Below, piece by piece: positions 34,801 to 47,050 of a DNA stretch of 64,000 bases. The notes below the pieces were generated by a model. It was not told the DNA's origin. It searched no databases and worked only from the letters and a program-made list of their open reading frames with translations. The DNA lies in assembly GCF_029227915.1 (NCBI RefSeq), contig NC_079886.1, positions 9,362,001 through 9,426,000 of the forward strand. The letters run 5' to 3'. The translations under genes and the position numbers were made by a program. Positions within the stretch are counted from its first letter, which is position 1, and each line of letters opens with the position of its first letter. The stretch comes from Hydractinia symbiolongicarpus (Eukaryota > Cnidaria > Hydrozoa > Anthoathecata > Hydractiniidae).

Positions 34801-37800
34801 GTAAGTACAACCTGGTGAATAGTGTTGAATATACCTGTTTACACAAATCAAAAGTGTAGATAATACAACTTAAACTTCCAAAAAATGCTTAGAAAAATCA
34901 ACTGCAAGATAGGAATTATTAAATTCAATTTTTGGGGGTAATTTGACACATTGCGATTGTGATCAGTTACTGCAACATAAATCAACATTACATTAAAACA
35001 AAAGTATCTCAATGAATGTTAAGGTAAATATACCTGAATATGTCGATTCCATCTACTTTGAAAGACTGTGCAGGAGAATGTCTCAGGAAGCATTAGTAGT
35101 TCTCTAAAAAACACTGTTATTTAAAGATCATAACTTACATCCGTAACTACGTTTCTGGTCAAAACACAAGTTATTGTTACTTTCACCATTTTTAGAAAAA
35201 ACGACAAAATAAATTTAATAAAAACAACTTAACGAGAGAAAAAATATCACCTGGTATAATCCAAATAATCTGAAAACTGAAAATTTGGAAATGTTAAAAT
35301 TGATCGGTGTGAGTATCTTGATTTGACTCGCTTTTCCAGCAACTCGACAACATCTAATCGACACGTGATACCAATAACACATAGAGGATTCTGTTTACTT
35401 TGTGCAATATCAAAGAGATTATACAGAAGAGATTGATTCTTGTGGTAAGTGAAACAGTCAAACTCATCCATCACAATCACAACGGATTTAGATTTGCCAG
35501 AATCTAACATTTAAAAATAATATTTAGTTCAAGTTAGGAAAATAAAAGATTACATCGAAGCAGTTTTAAAAAGTTAAAAAGTTTTAATGGCCACGAAAGC
35601 AGGCCTGACAGTTTTTTTAAAAGTTAAAGCCATTTTTAATGCTGATAATCAAATATATTATAATTGCAGACTTTATTCAACATTCCGGAAATAGATAGAA
35701 ATACGATTTACAATTCTTTTCTCCCGTAGTTACAAAATGGAAGGTGACTGGAGGCTGGAAAATGATACTAGCTTTTAAAATTTATATAAATGCTTTTCCT
35801 TATAAGCAAACTAAAAGGCTGAAAATAAAGGTTTTGTTTATTTCATTAGTTTTCAATAATATCTAAAGCTAAATTCCCGCTGAAATAAAGTTTTGCGTTG
35901 CGGATCGTTTTAACCATAAATGTTGCAGTCGCAAAATGACGTACACTCACAATCAGTTTGCCACAGGATGATATACCATTTCAATAGCACAAACACAACA
36001 AAAAATCACAAGCGGCTAGTGATTTTTTGTTCTGTTTAAACGTAGCTCAATTTCTTACAATAATAATCCCTGCAAGTATAGTGTGACGATAAAAGACATT
36101 GCATAGTTTAAATAGACGATACAGAGAAAAAGGGATATTTTTTGTTGCACTACCAATTTTTAATATAATTTAGAAGACTGTTATATTTATCCACTTACCA
36201 TCTTTTAAAGCGTCCAGTATAAATGAGAGATTATCTGAAAACGAGCCCTGAAATAAAAAGATTGATCTCAGCAACATATTTAACCAGCTTGGATAACTTC
36301 ATGCAACTACAGTAACTTTAGGACATACAAACACACGATCACCGACTACATTTTCAAGTTCTAATTGTCGCGCCATGTCTTGTAGTGCAGCTCGATCATC
36401 TGTGTGAATTAAACCTGAAATTTAATGCAAACAAAAACAATTATTATACAAACTTAAAATGATTTTAAGATCATTTATAAATAAGATTTCCAACTATTTT
36501 AACCAAATTTTAAAGACAAAGATAGAACTTTTTTGTGGGTTTGCCTTATAAAAATTTCGTATTATACTTTGAAAGCTTGGAAGGACATTTTAATTACTTC
36601 CCAAAAACTTACGTCCTGAGTAAAAACAATTTGGCTTCATACAAAAGAGCCTAAAATTTTGTCTATGAATCTTTTCATTTTTCTGAAAAATCTCGATCGG
36701 TTTTTTGACTTAGAAGTTTTGGTAATTATATTAATTAATACATGACATCGTGTATTAGAGAAAATGAGGTGCTGTTTTAAGAATTTATCAAGGTATGTGG
36801 TAATGTAAATATGTTTTTACCTATCCAGTTTGTTATTTTGAACAAATTCACGAATATTATTACTTACCCGGATTATCATACCCGGGATAATATCCGGATT
36901 ATCATTTATATCGGCAATTGCTTCAGATCATCTTATCGATGAGGTCATAATTCCGCATAATTTGTTAAACTTTGAAGGCTTATATATCTCCCAAAAGATA
37001 AAAAATTCGAAAAAATTAAAAGATTCATGTACAACTTTTAAAGCTAATCAACTTGTTTTTTCGTGGGAGGTAAGCTATAATTTCAAAAGCACAGTAGGAA
37101 TATTTAAAAAAAAAATTACCCTACTCTTTGTAAACATGTGAAAAGACAGAACATCAAAAGTAAAAACTCACCACTGAGAAAAAGATAGAAGTAGTCAGTA
37201 CCCAGTTTTTGTGACACATCTGATAGAACTTTACGTACTAACTATAAAAAAAGTATACGGGCTAACCAATTACTTAATTTTTTTTATCAAAATTTTTATT
37301 TTTATTAAAATTATTAATGGGTTGGTCCTTCATAGTCCACGGTTCTGACTTTTAGAACTGTATATAAAATAAATGTTTATACACCATAATTCTAATAATA
37401 ATACAGAGCTAAGTAAAGAATATTTTAACATCAAAATATTTTTATTGTTATTATTGATAAGACCGACTTTTCCCTATTTATTTTGTGCCTGGTACATACA
37501 GAAACAGATTCAAAGCAAAAAGTTCATAAAAATGCTAAAAATACGTTTTTATTATATAGAAATTGCGTATCATGTTAAATTAATAAATAACACAAGTTTT
37601 TTTGACAATAGTTATTATTATTTTTTTGAGAGGGTACAAGAGTCCTAATTTTAATTTTTCTCCTTGTGATTTTAAATAGTCAAATTAGCCAGCCAGGACT
37701 GTTTGGCCTGTTAACTGAACAGATAGTTCAAATTACTAAGTTCAAATGTAGGAGCACGAAACCTTCTATAAAAAGTATCCATATAAGTGTTAACCTTCGT

Positions 37801-39142
37801 CTCATTGCTAGTCTGCCTATTTTAATTTTAATAATGGAAGAAGATTCTTAATGTTTATTCTGAAATTTGCATTTTCCCTTCTGGTGAATGATTAGAGGAG
37901 AGAAAGTTTATACAAAATTACGTCATTCTCCACGCTATACTATAAATCATCGTCGTCATCAAGTCATCGTCAGAAGGAACTTTTAAATATACACAGACGT
38001 ACTGTTTCAAGTAAAGAGCAAAAGAAAAGAAGAATGGTCTATAACGTTATATACCTTTGACTTTCCACTCCCACGAGGACCAATCACCAACACTGAATTG
38101 CTTTCACCAAATGATATACATTGCTTCACAATAATTTCTAGCTGTCTAAAACAAAACAAAAAAATTAGTAAAAATAAAATAGATTTAATTAGAAATTTTA
38201 TAAAAATGGTTACAGGAAAGTTTCGAGTTAACTAACCGCCAAACTGAACTTTGGAGGGAGGAAGTTCATTCTGTGAGACATTGGGAAATAAAAGTATTTT
38301 GAACTGATATTTTGCTTATACGACTGTATGTCAGATGTACTTCAAGTGTTGTGTCCAAACTGCCACAGAGGGGCACCAGGGAAAGGTTTCAAGATGAACA
38401 AACAAGGAAAAATAATACTACAGTTGTTGTTGAAAAAAATATTTTTAAAAACACTGAAAAAATCGTGTTACAGTATTATTATTTTGCTTCAATGTTGTTG
38501 AAGGTTGAAAGATTGACTTAAATATTATTATTAACACTTGAATATTATTATTTTTTGATTTCAACATTCAGGGCAGAATGAGGGGATAAAATGGTTGGAT
38601 TCAAGCTTAGTGTACAATAGTATACAGAATAGTAAAGAGTCCAGTCAATTTTAAAAATTACAATCTTAACAAGACAATGCTGATAGAATTACATCTTTCC
38701 TTTAGAAAATTTTGGACATAACACTTTCAGTCAAACTCTGTTGTCAAGCAATTGCAAAAAAATTCAGCTTTGACTATTGGATTTTTTTATGCTAATAGAT
38801 AACGTATACCTTTCTTAAATCCTAACACGACACAAATTGACAGGGTTGCTGTGTATTAGTAAACAACTGTATACTTTTAAAAAAATACAATGTTATTTTC
38901 AGGTAACATAAAAGTTGCATCAGGCAGGGTCGAAAGAAAAAACTATAGTAAACAAATGTGACAAACCTTTGTTGTTCTTCCATAAAACTTGAGAGAAAAA
39001 AATCATTATTTTGATTAAACAACCTATCTTTTAAAAATTGGCGTGCTTGCAAGGGACAATTTGTTTCGTTATAACAACAGGAAAGATCTTCATTATCTTT
39101 GACCAGTAATGATTTTCTCGATTTTCTCCGACTTGCAGGCAT
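31878..39142 (-). CDS. ORC4: Origin recognition complex subunit 4, ten exons found, one missing
   Basis: AAA+ ATPase subunit of the nuclear ORC, needed to load the MCM helicase at replication origins. Exons (minus): 39142-38967, 38145-38055, 37241-37172, 36414-36329, 36247-36199, 35503-35251, 35103-35034, 34638-34552, one not found (length must be 3n+1, between 34551 and 32916), 32915-32820, 32131-31878. Phases agree at every joined junction. Walker A GPRGSGKS is at residues 81-88 and Walker B VIVMDEFD at about 166-173. The motif [20 protein letters not shown] matches the ORC4 sensor/arginine region. The winged-helix end reads [14 protein letters not shown], then [12 protein letters not shown] and [18 protein letters not shown], the ORC4 C-terminal signature. 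Expected total is close to the human 436 aa. The start is 1 base after an AG, consistent with leader splicing. Confidence 0.92.
32916..34551 (-). other. ORC4 intron(s) hiding one unlocated exon
   Basis: The exon before (ending at 34552) finishes in phase 0 and the exon after (starting at 32915) needs one preceding base. Family alignment calls for roughly 35-40 residues between them. I read the minus strand through this interval and found no convincing match. The interval also carries a tRNA-like repeat (34337-34440). Confidence 0.5.
34337..34440 (-). repeat. tRNA-derived SINE-like repeat
   Basis: The minus strand begins GTAGCTTCATGGTTAGGGTT, a good A-box context (TAGCTCAGTGGTTAG in tRNAs). 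It continues with CTCGCCTACGTCC in the anticodon-arm position and GCAGATTCGATTCTGC, a B box with pairing T-arm. It then runs into a body with ACCTAGGCGGAAG, which also appears at about 30330. Pairing of the acceptor stem is missing, so it is a SINE or pseudogene rather than a working tRNA gene. Confidence 0.55.
35998..36030. repeat. 12-bp perfect hairpin in ORC4 intron
   Basis: ACAAAAAATCAC is followed after 9 bases by its exact inverse GTGATTTTTTGT. It lies in the intron between ORC4 exons 5 and 6. No function assigned. Confidence 0.5.
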
Positions 39143-42100
39143 ACTAGTATATAACAGAAAACACTGTCAGAAAAACAACACTTTGGTCAAACTCTATACA
39201 CTTAAGAATATATAGGAAGAGAGAACTGCACTTTAGTAACGCATCCCTCCTAGCTAGCAGTAAAATTTGGTGACTGTTATTAAATAACTGTTCTTTTTAA
39301 AAAAATGACCACAAACTCTTTCTGTCAATGTTAGTGTTTGTTTGTTTGTAGGAAGTACAATGAATTCATCAGTTAACTGGAAATATGGATTTTTGTCCAT
39401 CATCTTTCATGTGATTTTGCTCCATGCTACCCTTTGCCAGTTTTTCTTAAAATAACTATTTTTTGTAATGTTGCATAATTATCATACGTTTTCATATCAA
39501 AAATGTCTTTACCATACATAGTTTTGTTTATTTTGCTTTTAGTTTCTCTCTTCTACACACAAAATATTTTGTTCTATTTGGGTCAGGTCAATAAAATAAT
39601 ACTTATAACAAGTTTTTGTAATAAATGCAACAAATGGTAATCCAATTTGCGTATCAAACATCACCCATAAATAATTGCTATGTTAAAAGACCTTGTAGCA
39701 AATGTATAATTTGTTTCAAACTATATGACATGTAATTTTTTGGCGGTGCTTATAAGAAGTGTGGAGGTAGGTGAGGGGGGCAGCACAGGCACTAGCACCG
39801 TGCAGGTGAAATGGTTAACTAGGAAGCACAACAACAGGTGACGTAAGGGGTGTTTTCTAGGAAACTAATGCGGAATACGAAGAAGTTTTCCAGTAAGAAG
39901 CAGACAGGTGTTTTAAAGGACACTAGTTTATTCAGCGGGTATGCTCGTACAATTTTAAAGAAAACAGTAGTGGGTGGGTCGTAGAAAATATTGCATAACG
40001 AGCTGTCTATAATCTTAGATGAGGAAGGACAACAGAGGTACTATTCACTCGCTCGTAAGACTCCGATGAACAGAAAGAGTGCTTTACTCTTTCTTACTTC
40101 TTCACTATTCATTTTAAGGTTGTAGCATCATGTGATGAGTCATTTTTGCACATTTAAGCTTGCAACTCAGCTATTTGGTTATAAAGAAATTTATAAAAAC
40201 CATTGAACCTTTGATGTCTAGGTCTTGTGCAAAAGAACTAAAAACTACGCAAAATGCAGTTGTCATTTATTATTAGCCATCAGACGTTTATCCAATCAAA
40301 CCATGGCATATACCTATGATTTTTAGTAACAGGTTTTTGGAAGAAACCATTGATTTCAGTAGCCTGTTCTTTAACATGACCATAGGGGCAAAGCTAAGAT
40401 ATTTTCCTGTTTTAACGCCTCCTTACTCCCTCTTTGATGATGTGTGGATTCAACTCTATCTTAAACTGCCTTATTCACGCAGGTCTGTGTTATCAATATC
40501 ACAAGGTACATCAGGCACTTTTAATTTAGGTACTATTATTCTGTAGAACTTATGTTTTTCAGATATTATATACATGGTTTGTCACTATAAAATGTGATAC
40601 CTCTAGGGTGGTATCTATTTCTTTTAGAAGACTCTTTGCACACAGGCCACCCTGTCACACTGATAGCAGATACAGGGTGTCACAAAAAAATTCCAAGAAA
40701 AAAAGGATTTTAGAGGAGATTTTGAAAATGATTTTAGAGGATCAACGTTTTTATTTAGTTTATCAATTCCTGATGTCAAGAATAAATATGTTTGAGAATG
40801 TATTACTTTCAGGATAAATGATTATATAACAATTTAGGCTTTTGATGAGGGAGGTTTTGCTATAACTTGAAAGATAAAACTAACAGTCTATATCACTATA
40901 ACAAATACAAAATCTCTGTTAACATTAGTAAAACTATCACACTATTAATAGTTTACCTGAAAAAATAGAGAAGTTAAGGGAGATTTGGTCACATTTCAAC
41001 CTTTTAATTAAAAATTTTGGTGTTAATTGTTTTTGATTAAGGAATGTATTGTACTGTCCTTGTTTTTAAGGTGGATTATAGCAGTTTATAAAGGGTGTTT
41101 TGCTTTGCTTGATAGATGGGTGGTACTATCCTTTCTCTTGTGATTAGTCCCTGTTACTGTCATATAAAACGAGAGCATACTAGGAATAGTAGGTTGCAGA
41201 TTAATAGATTGTAATTCTTTACAACATATTCTGGGGTAAACACACTTGTGTTTTCCCTAATAGCAGTAATTAAGAACAACTTGCCTTTTGCCTTTTTTTT
41301 CTACTTGATTTCTCAATGTTATTATTCATCAAGTGTACCACGTGTCCTCAATTCTCCACAGAACAACTTTGTTAAATACATATTTTCTAAAATATAATAA
41401 AAAGAATATGAATAATCCAAGGATATAATCCAGTTCTAGAAATCCAAAAATTTAAGGACCTGGCTGAGCCACAAGACTACCTGGAGTAGTCTCCAGAGGG
41501 AGTTACCTATCTCCACAAACTAAGTGGGTTGACTGCACAACCTCTCTGCGCTCCTTGGGTTTTTCAAGATGGTATATAGTGTAACAACACAGAGACACAC
41601 TTGAACGAAGAGCTTCAGTAAAGTAAACCAAACTATTTATTTTTTAATATATAGCTATCTACTAATAAATAATCAGATTACTCCAGGTGTTACACTAAAT
41701 AAACTAGAGAAAAGAGAGTATAACCACAAATGATGATTTCTCATACTTTGCTAAACCAAAACAAATTCTTGAAATAAAATTGAACTTATTCACATCAAGA
41801 TTGAGACCTAGCTTAAAACTTTGAGGCAACAAGTACAAAATACATTTCAGGATTCTGGTGGCAAAAGAATATAAAACATTTTTTTGCCCTAAGAACTAAC
41901 TTTCTCGAACTAGCAAAAAAGACTTTAATTGATAATACTTCATAAATATCAGTAAATACATAGCTATATGTGGATATGTTATGCCAAAATGTAATACAAG
42001 AACACACAAAATTAAAAAGTTGCCACCTCTGGTCCTGACCATTTCTCAGAAACAACGCATTTCTTGGGAACCCAGTAGACCTTTATCAGTCCTTATAACG

Positions 42101-42940
42101 CCGGCCCAAACCAATGCCGGCCCTTTAAAAAATCACTTTCCCGCCACTATTAAGGCGGGTGTTACCCTCAATACGCTTTGTTTCAACAGGACATATTGAG
42201 AAACGAAATAAGAAATCACAGTTTTTCACCAATCAATCGACAAAATTTTTTCTAGAATGATTACATCGTGGTCATGATTAATTTCCTGCTCAGCTTGAGC
42301 ATTCAAAATTGCGTTGATTTGGCCCGGGATGCGACTTTGTGTTTCTCCTTAAGGCAGTGATACAAGATCCGATTAATCGAATTCGATTATTCAAGTTCGT
42401 TTAATTGGATCGTGTATCGGCAATGACTTCATTTAGCACCGGGCTAACTAGTCCCAACACACGACGTACAACATAATTAGCACCCATTCATACTTTATCG
42501 ACATAAAAAACCGACAGACGTTCATTCATACTTCTCCAACCAAATGGACCCGACAAATGAAACCTCATTATCCGACATCCTCTCTATATAACAAATACAT
42601 ATTTTTTCTGTTGATGGCCATACCAACGTAATATATCGCACAATACTGCATAATACCTTCATAATACTCTCTGTCGCTACAAAACAAATACATATTTTTT
42701 CTGTCAATAATCCATAACCAAGGGTTTGCATCCACGAAATAGAAACCAGGCTTTTGCTGCTGTTTTGAAACGCATCATTAAAACGTTCCAAACGGTCAAG
42801 GGATTAAACATGTATCGCAGCAACCTCTCTAAGTTGTTTTTTTCAGGGTATGAGAAATTACCATATCTAGTAATACTTATTTTATCGTCTTCGTTGTCAA
42901 AATAAAATTTTACACAAAAAACTAGGAAGTTTGCTGGAAA

Positions 42941-43030
42941 ATCCTGTACCGGTTCACTAGCTGTGAGCCGGAGAAATCCGGTACCGGCTCAGTAGTTTTT
43001 CGATGTACGATTCCGGTACCGGTGCAGCAG
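42941..43030 (+). repeat. 35-bp tandem repeat, three units
   Basis: ATCCTGTACCGGTTCACTAG, ATCCGGTACCGGCTCAGTAG and TTCCGGTACCGGTGCAGCAG begin at 42941, 42976 and 43011, exactly 35 bases apart. The palindrome CCGGTACCGG is the conserved core; the linkers are more diverged. Confidence 0.7.
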
Positions 43031-43435
43031 ACACTTCGATCTTCATAGTTCGTTTTACTTTGCAAAACCCCTTACTGCAAGAGAGGGACTCCAAAATTTA
43101 ATACTTTTCTATACAGATTTTGTCAAAGATTGGAATTTTTTAGATTCAAGCTAGCTAGTAGCTAGCTAGCTTGCTTAGTTTTTAGCGAACTATTTTGTTG
43201 TTTTGATTTCATTTTGAGGACAATGGACATGCGCGCACTTTTGTGTAGGTAAAAGAGGACTTGCCACAGGGTAAAGTGGCTACTAATCAAGGTTAAAGAT
43301 TTTTTTGGAAATGCTTGTGCATTGTTTTACTTCACTTCTAGCTAGAACATGTCAGATAGATAGCTAACTAGCTAGATGTGCATATTTTGCATGGCTAGCA
43401 GCACAAATATCGAGGGATTACCCTGTCTATTATTT

Positions 43436-43665
43436 TCAGGAGGGGCCATATATTAAATGAGTATTTAATGCTCATTCTGAGCTACGCAGACCCAATAGGG
43501 TCCGCGCTCTGCCAGCCAACTTGCTGCAACATCCAACACGTTGACGACAGACCACACATTGTACAATCTCCCCAGTTTCCCTCACATGGCTTTGGTTAAC
43601 CCAGGGCTATGGCAACATTCACTCGCCCATATTGAATCGCCGTCTCTTCTCTCTTTCCTTCAGGG
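43436..43665 (+). repeat. Dispersed repeat, copy B
   Basis: Partner of the minus-strand copy at 366-558. It keeps the blocks CAGGAGGGG, CAACTTGCTGCAACATCCAA, CCCTCACATGGCTTTGG and GCTATGGCAACATTCACTCG. It carries an insertion near its 5' end relative to copy A. Confidence 0.6.
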
Positions 43666-46279
43666 ATCGTACACCTATAATTTTGATGCAAGCTGTTCCC
43701 AATGTCCCAACAACTTTAACATCAACAACCTGTCCTATAGATGGTCAAAACTACAGATGTTCGTTTTAGACAGGTTTCCTCACAGGGACCACCTGTTTTC
43801 AAAACACAGTATTTTTGGCTCCCTGAAGTGGTCAGGTAGATATCAATTTACTATGGTCGACGTACCGTAATGACAGGTTAAGTGGCAGCAGTGTTTTCCA
43901 AGCGTTTACAAATGATTGGCAATGCGTATTTGCAAATGCAGGAGCTGGGAGCTCTGGTAAAAAAAGTTGCAATGGAAAGAAACCTTTATAATTGTGAGTA
44001 AATAATTGATCACTATGGTAACAACTATTAGCTACAGGTTTTTTAGTATCTTTTTATGCTGCATGTTTTTGCTTTCATAATTGTGTGTAAACAAATAGTT
44101 GATCTTTATCACACACATAATTTTTTTGTGATCACCCTAAAATGATCTGCCACTAAGATAGCCTATAGTTAACTAAACTTTCTTTGAGGATATCTGATAT
44201 AGTTTCTCTGAAACGATAGCTTAGACGTAAACAAATGTCACAGCAAATCCCTAAAATTCAAGTTCCCCTCACAGCAAACCTTGAATTAAAATCAACTAAT
44301 GAACACAAAGTCAGCGTGGTCACATGGTACCCTCCTAAATAATACAAGAATTAATTATATTTGTTCAAGTGAGTGAAGCAATTATCGCTTAAAACAAAAG
44401 GTTTTCTGATAGTGACCATGTGAGCAAAGAATAACGCCTAAATCGTTTCAGATGTGTGATTAATTGCACGCATGAAAAATAAATATTGAGTTTTCAAAAT
44501 CAACCTTGAAATAATTTTGGAGACTTGTCAGACAAAATGTCTGCCACATTTTCAGTTTATTTGGTCATGTCCGTAGCTCGTTTCAAACTTTTGCTGGACA
44601 AAACGTCCGATAGATTTTCGTCTTGGTCGGATACTTTTAAATCTCAGAATTATTGAATAGTCCTGTTCTTTTCCCTGAGCAAGCCTATTCATAGCCAACC
44701 TGACCATCCTAGCTAATTTACCGACTCCTGACTTAGTTAAAAGAACTGCGTAGACATAAATCTCTTTTGCCTGGCCCCTTCGTTGTTGGTAACCCGGTCT
44801 TACACAAGAAATCCAGCCATGCAATTCTTAACTAATGCGGAGGTGAATGCAGACGAAGCAAGGTTAAAGCAAATCTGCAAAAATGCACTTACAGGCAGAA
44901 CAGACATTTTATCATGGGTTTAATTGTAGGTAATTTCTTAATTTGACAAAACAATTGGAAACTATAGCAGATCCGAATTTAACTGAGTTTTTTTATTGTG
45001 CTTTAAGTGTTATTTTTATTCAAACAATTTTAAAAACGAAATCCAAGCAAAGCATATTTTTGCCTATTTGCTTGTGATGACCCTAAAAATAAACAATAAA
45101 TATATGAAAATGACAGTATAGTCATGCATACTATTTCAGAAATGTAGAAAAGGAAGTCAAGATGATCATCCTGTTTGGGTTTCACGATTCAAAATGTCCC
45201 CCACTTTTCTACTGCAAAATTAATGCGCAACAAAGATTAACCTTGGAGCCTAGTATCGCATGCGTAACCTTTGCTATGCGTTTTACATCGCACGTGTTAC
45301 TTATTTACATGTGCCAATCATCGCACATCAGGCCTATCAATAATTGCTCTTGCTCACACAAAGGCTCACCCAATTCTGAGAAATGTGAAACTAGCTGGGC
45401 CATTAATTGCTCCCCTGATTCCAAAAAAAGTATTTCTGGCTGAGCAATATCAATTCATCTCACATGGAAATCAATGTTCTCTTTCTTATTATTTACAGTA
45501 AAAAGAACCAAATTATATATATTAATAAAAAAAATTAAAAAAAAAGACTTGTGATAAAATATGCGTTTATAATCTTGTTCTATTTATTCAGATTGCTCAC
45601 TAAGTTTAAATTATAGTAACCTTAGTTAAGTGATTTATTGCTCTAGTTTCTTATTGATAGGCCTGCACCTACTCAAATATTCCTGAAAAAGACTGTTATA
45701 ATTGTCTTCATTAATGACTTTCATAGTGTTTACAAAGATAATTTTAGTGTTGATGTCCTTATTTCATCAAAAAAGATTTATTTTGAGATCAGGTTGTAAG
45801 ATTATGATCTTTACCTGTCACACTGGCTGGGTATAATTAACAGAACCGGAATAAATTTATATTATATTTAATCTCATTTCCAGGGATTTTTATACTTAAA
45901 GATGCCTGGGACGAGCAAACAAGTGTGATTTTGACAAAAAAATTATGTTTATCAATAAATATCTATGCATTGATAAAGTTTGAATGTACATCCCTTAACA
46001 GGTCTAAAATTATTAATGACAGAAAATGTCAAATTTACTATTACTTCAATATGACAATATAATTTATGCAGCATAATTTAATCTGAAATTCTTTAAATGT
46101 GAATATCTTGAGAACGAAAAAAGCTTTTTAAAAAATTTAAAAGGACTTGTTAACCAACATCATTTTATACCTCGGATTCCCTTTGGAGACAAGGTTAGCA
46201 GCAATAAAAAATGGTTCATACAGACCATTTCTTGAAGAAATTATGCCAGAGCTACAAAAACCACCCACTAAAAAAATTA

Positions 46280-46835
46280 CAAGTGCTGTGGTGTGCGAAA
46301 AATCGCACTTGTAAGCAAAATTTACAAGTGCAATGTGAATATCTGCAAGTGTGATTCACACTTAACTATTTTTTGTTTACCGCAACGTTATATGTTATTT
46401 AAGCTGTATAGAAATGAATTTTGTAAAACGTATTAACCACAAGTGCAAAACACTGTTGAATGCGATGATGTGTTGGCAGATTCGCTATATTTTGGCATTA
46501 AATATATTTCTAGACATTTTTGATTTCTCTTTCCTCTGTTGTTATCCTTACAAATGAATAAGTCTTGTATATTTGTTTGCTTACTACTTACTCAGTGTAA
46601 TGCACCAGCCAAGCATAAGAGTATCGGCATGAAGGAAAGGGGCCGACTTTAAGGTTCTCTATACTTTTTAAACGAATCAATCACAAAGAAATGAATGTTA
46701 TGTAATCAGCATAATAGCCTTTTTTATCGCTCTATAATATTTTAGAAAAAGAAAAATTCTCAAGTGCGATAAAAAGCACTCGTAAATCTTTTGTACAAGT
46801 GTGCGGGCAAGTGCGCGTGCGATCACACTCGTCTC
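46280..46835. repeat. Cluster of CAAGTGYGA motifs in both orientations
   Basis: Motifs of the type TCGCACTTGTA and TACAAGTGC occur several times at 46280-46370 and again at 46755-46830, mostly in opposing orientation. This looks like the subterminal repeats of a hAT-type nonautonomous element, but exact ends and a target duplication were not found. Confidence 0.4.
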
Positions 46836-47020
46836 AAGGAATGGCCTGTTTATATGAGCAAAGTTTCCACTCTGGCTGGAAAAGGCCTGGCTTTTTATTC
46901 TACAGGAAAATGCTTGAAAAAGAACATATTTACGTTGGTGTGTCTTTCCCATATATTTTAACTATACATTGCTATTCAGAACAAAATTGATAAAAATAAT
47001 AGCACAGCGGTTTTAATTTT

Positions 47021-47050
47021 TTTTTTTTTTAGGTTTAAATATTTGTAACT
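47021..47050 (+). other. Long T-tract and AG upstream of SLC49A3 start
   Basis: A long run of T ends in AG at 47032, 18 bases before the ATG. Fits a trans-splice or 5'-UTR acceptor. Confidence 0.4.

Larger units (their letters stand above)
39143..47050. other. Long repeat-rich region without a recognised gene
   Basis: Between the divergently oriented ORC4 start and SLC49A3 start. It holds a second copy of the 366-558 repeat (43436-43665), a 35-bp triple repeat (42941-43030), GCTAGCTAG-rich DNA (43140-43180 and 43370), and CAAGTG(T/C)GA-rich DNA (46280-46830). Several frames of 70-110 codons were read (for instance at 44824-44552 minus and 45162-45443 plus) but none shows a family signature. 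Confidence 0.5.

Noticed and set aside
43541-43870. 109-codon open frame on the plus strand
   Set aside because: Overlaps the dispersed repeat copy B, so it is better explained as repeat sequence.
44552-44824. 90-codon basic open frame on the minus strand
   Set aside because: Composition is arginine/lysine rich but no family motif was seen, and the surrounding DNA is repeat-like.
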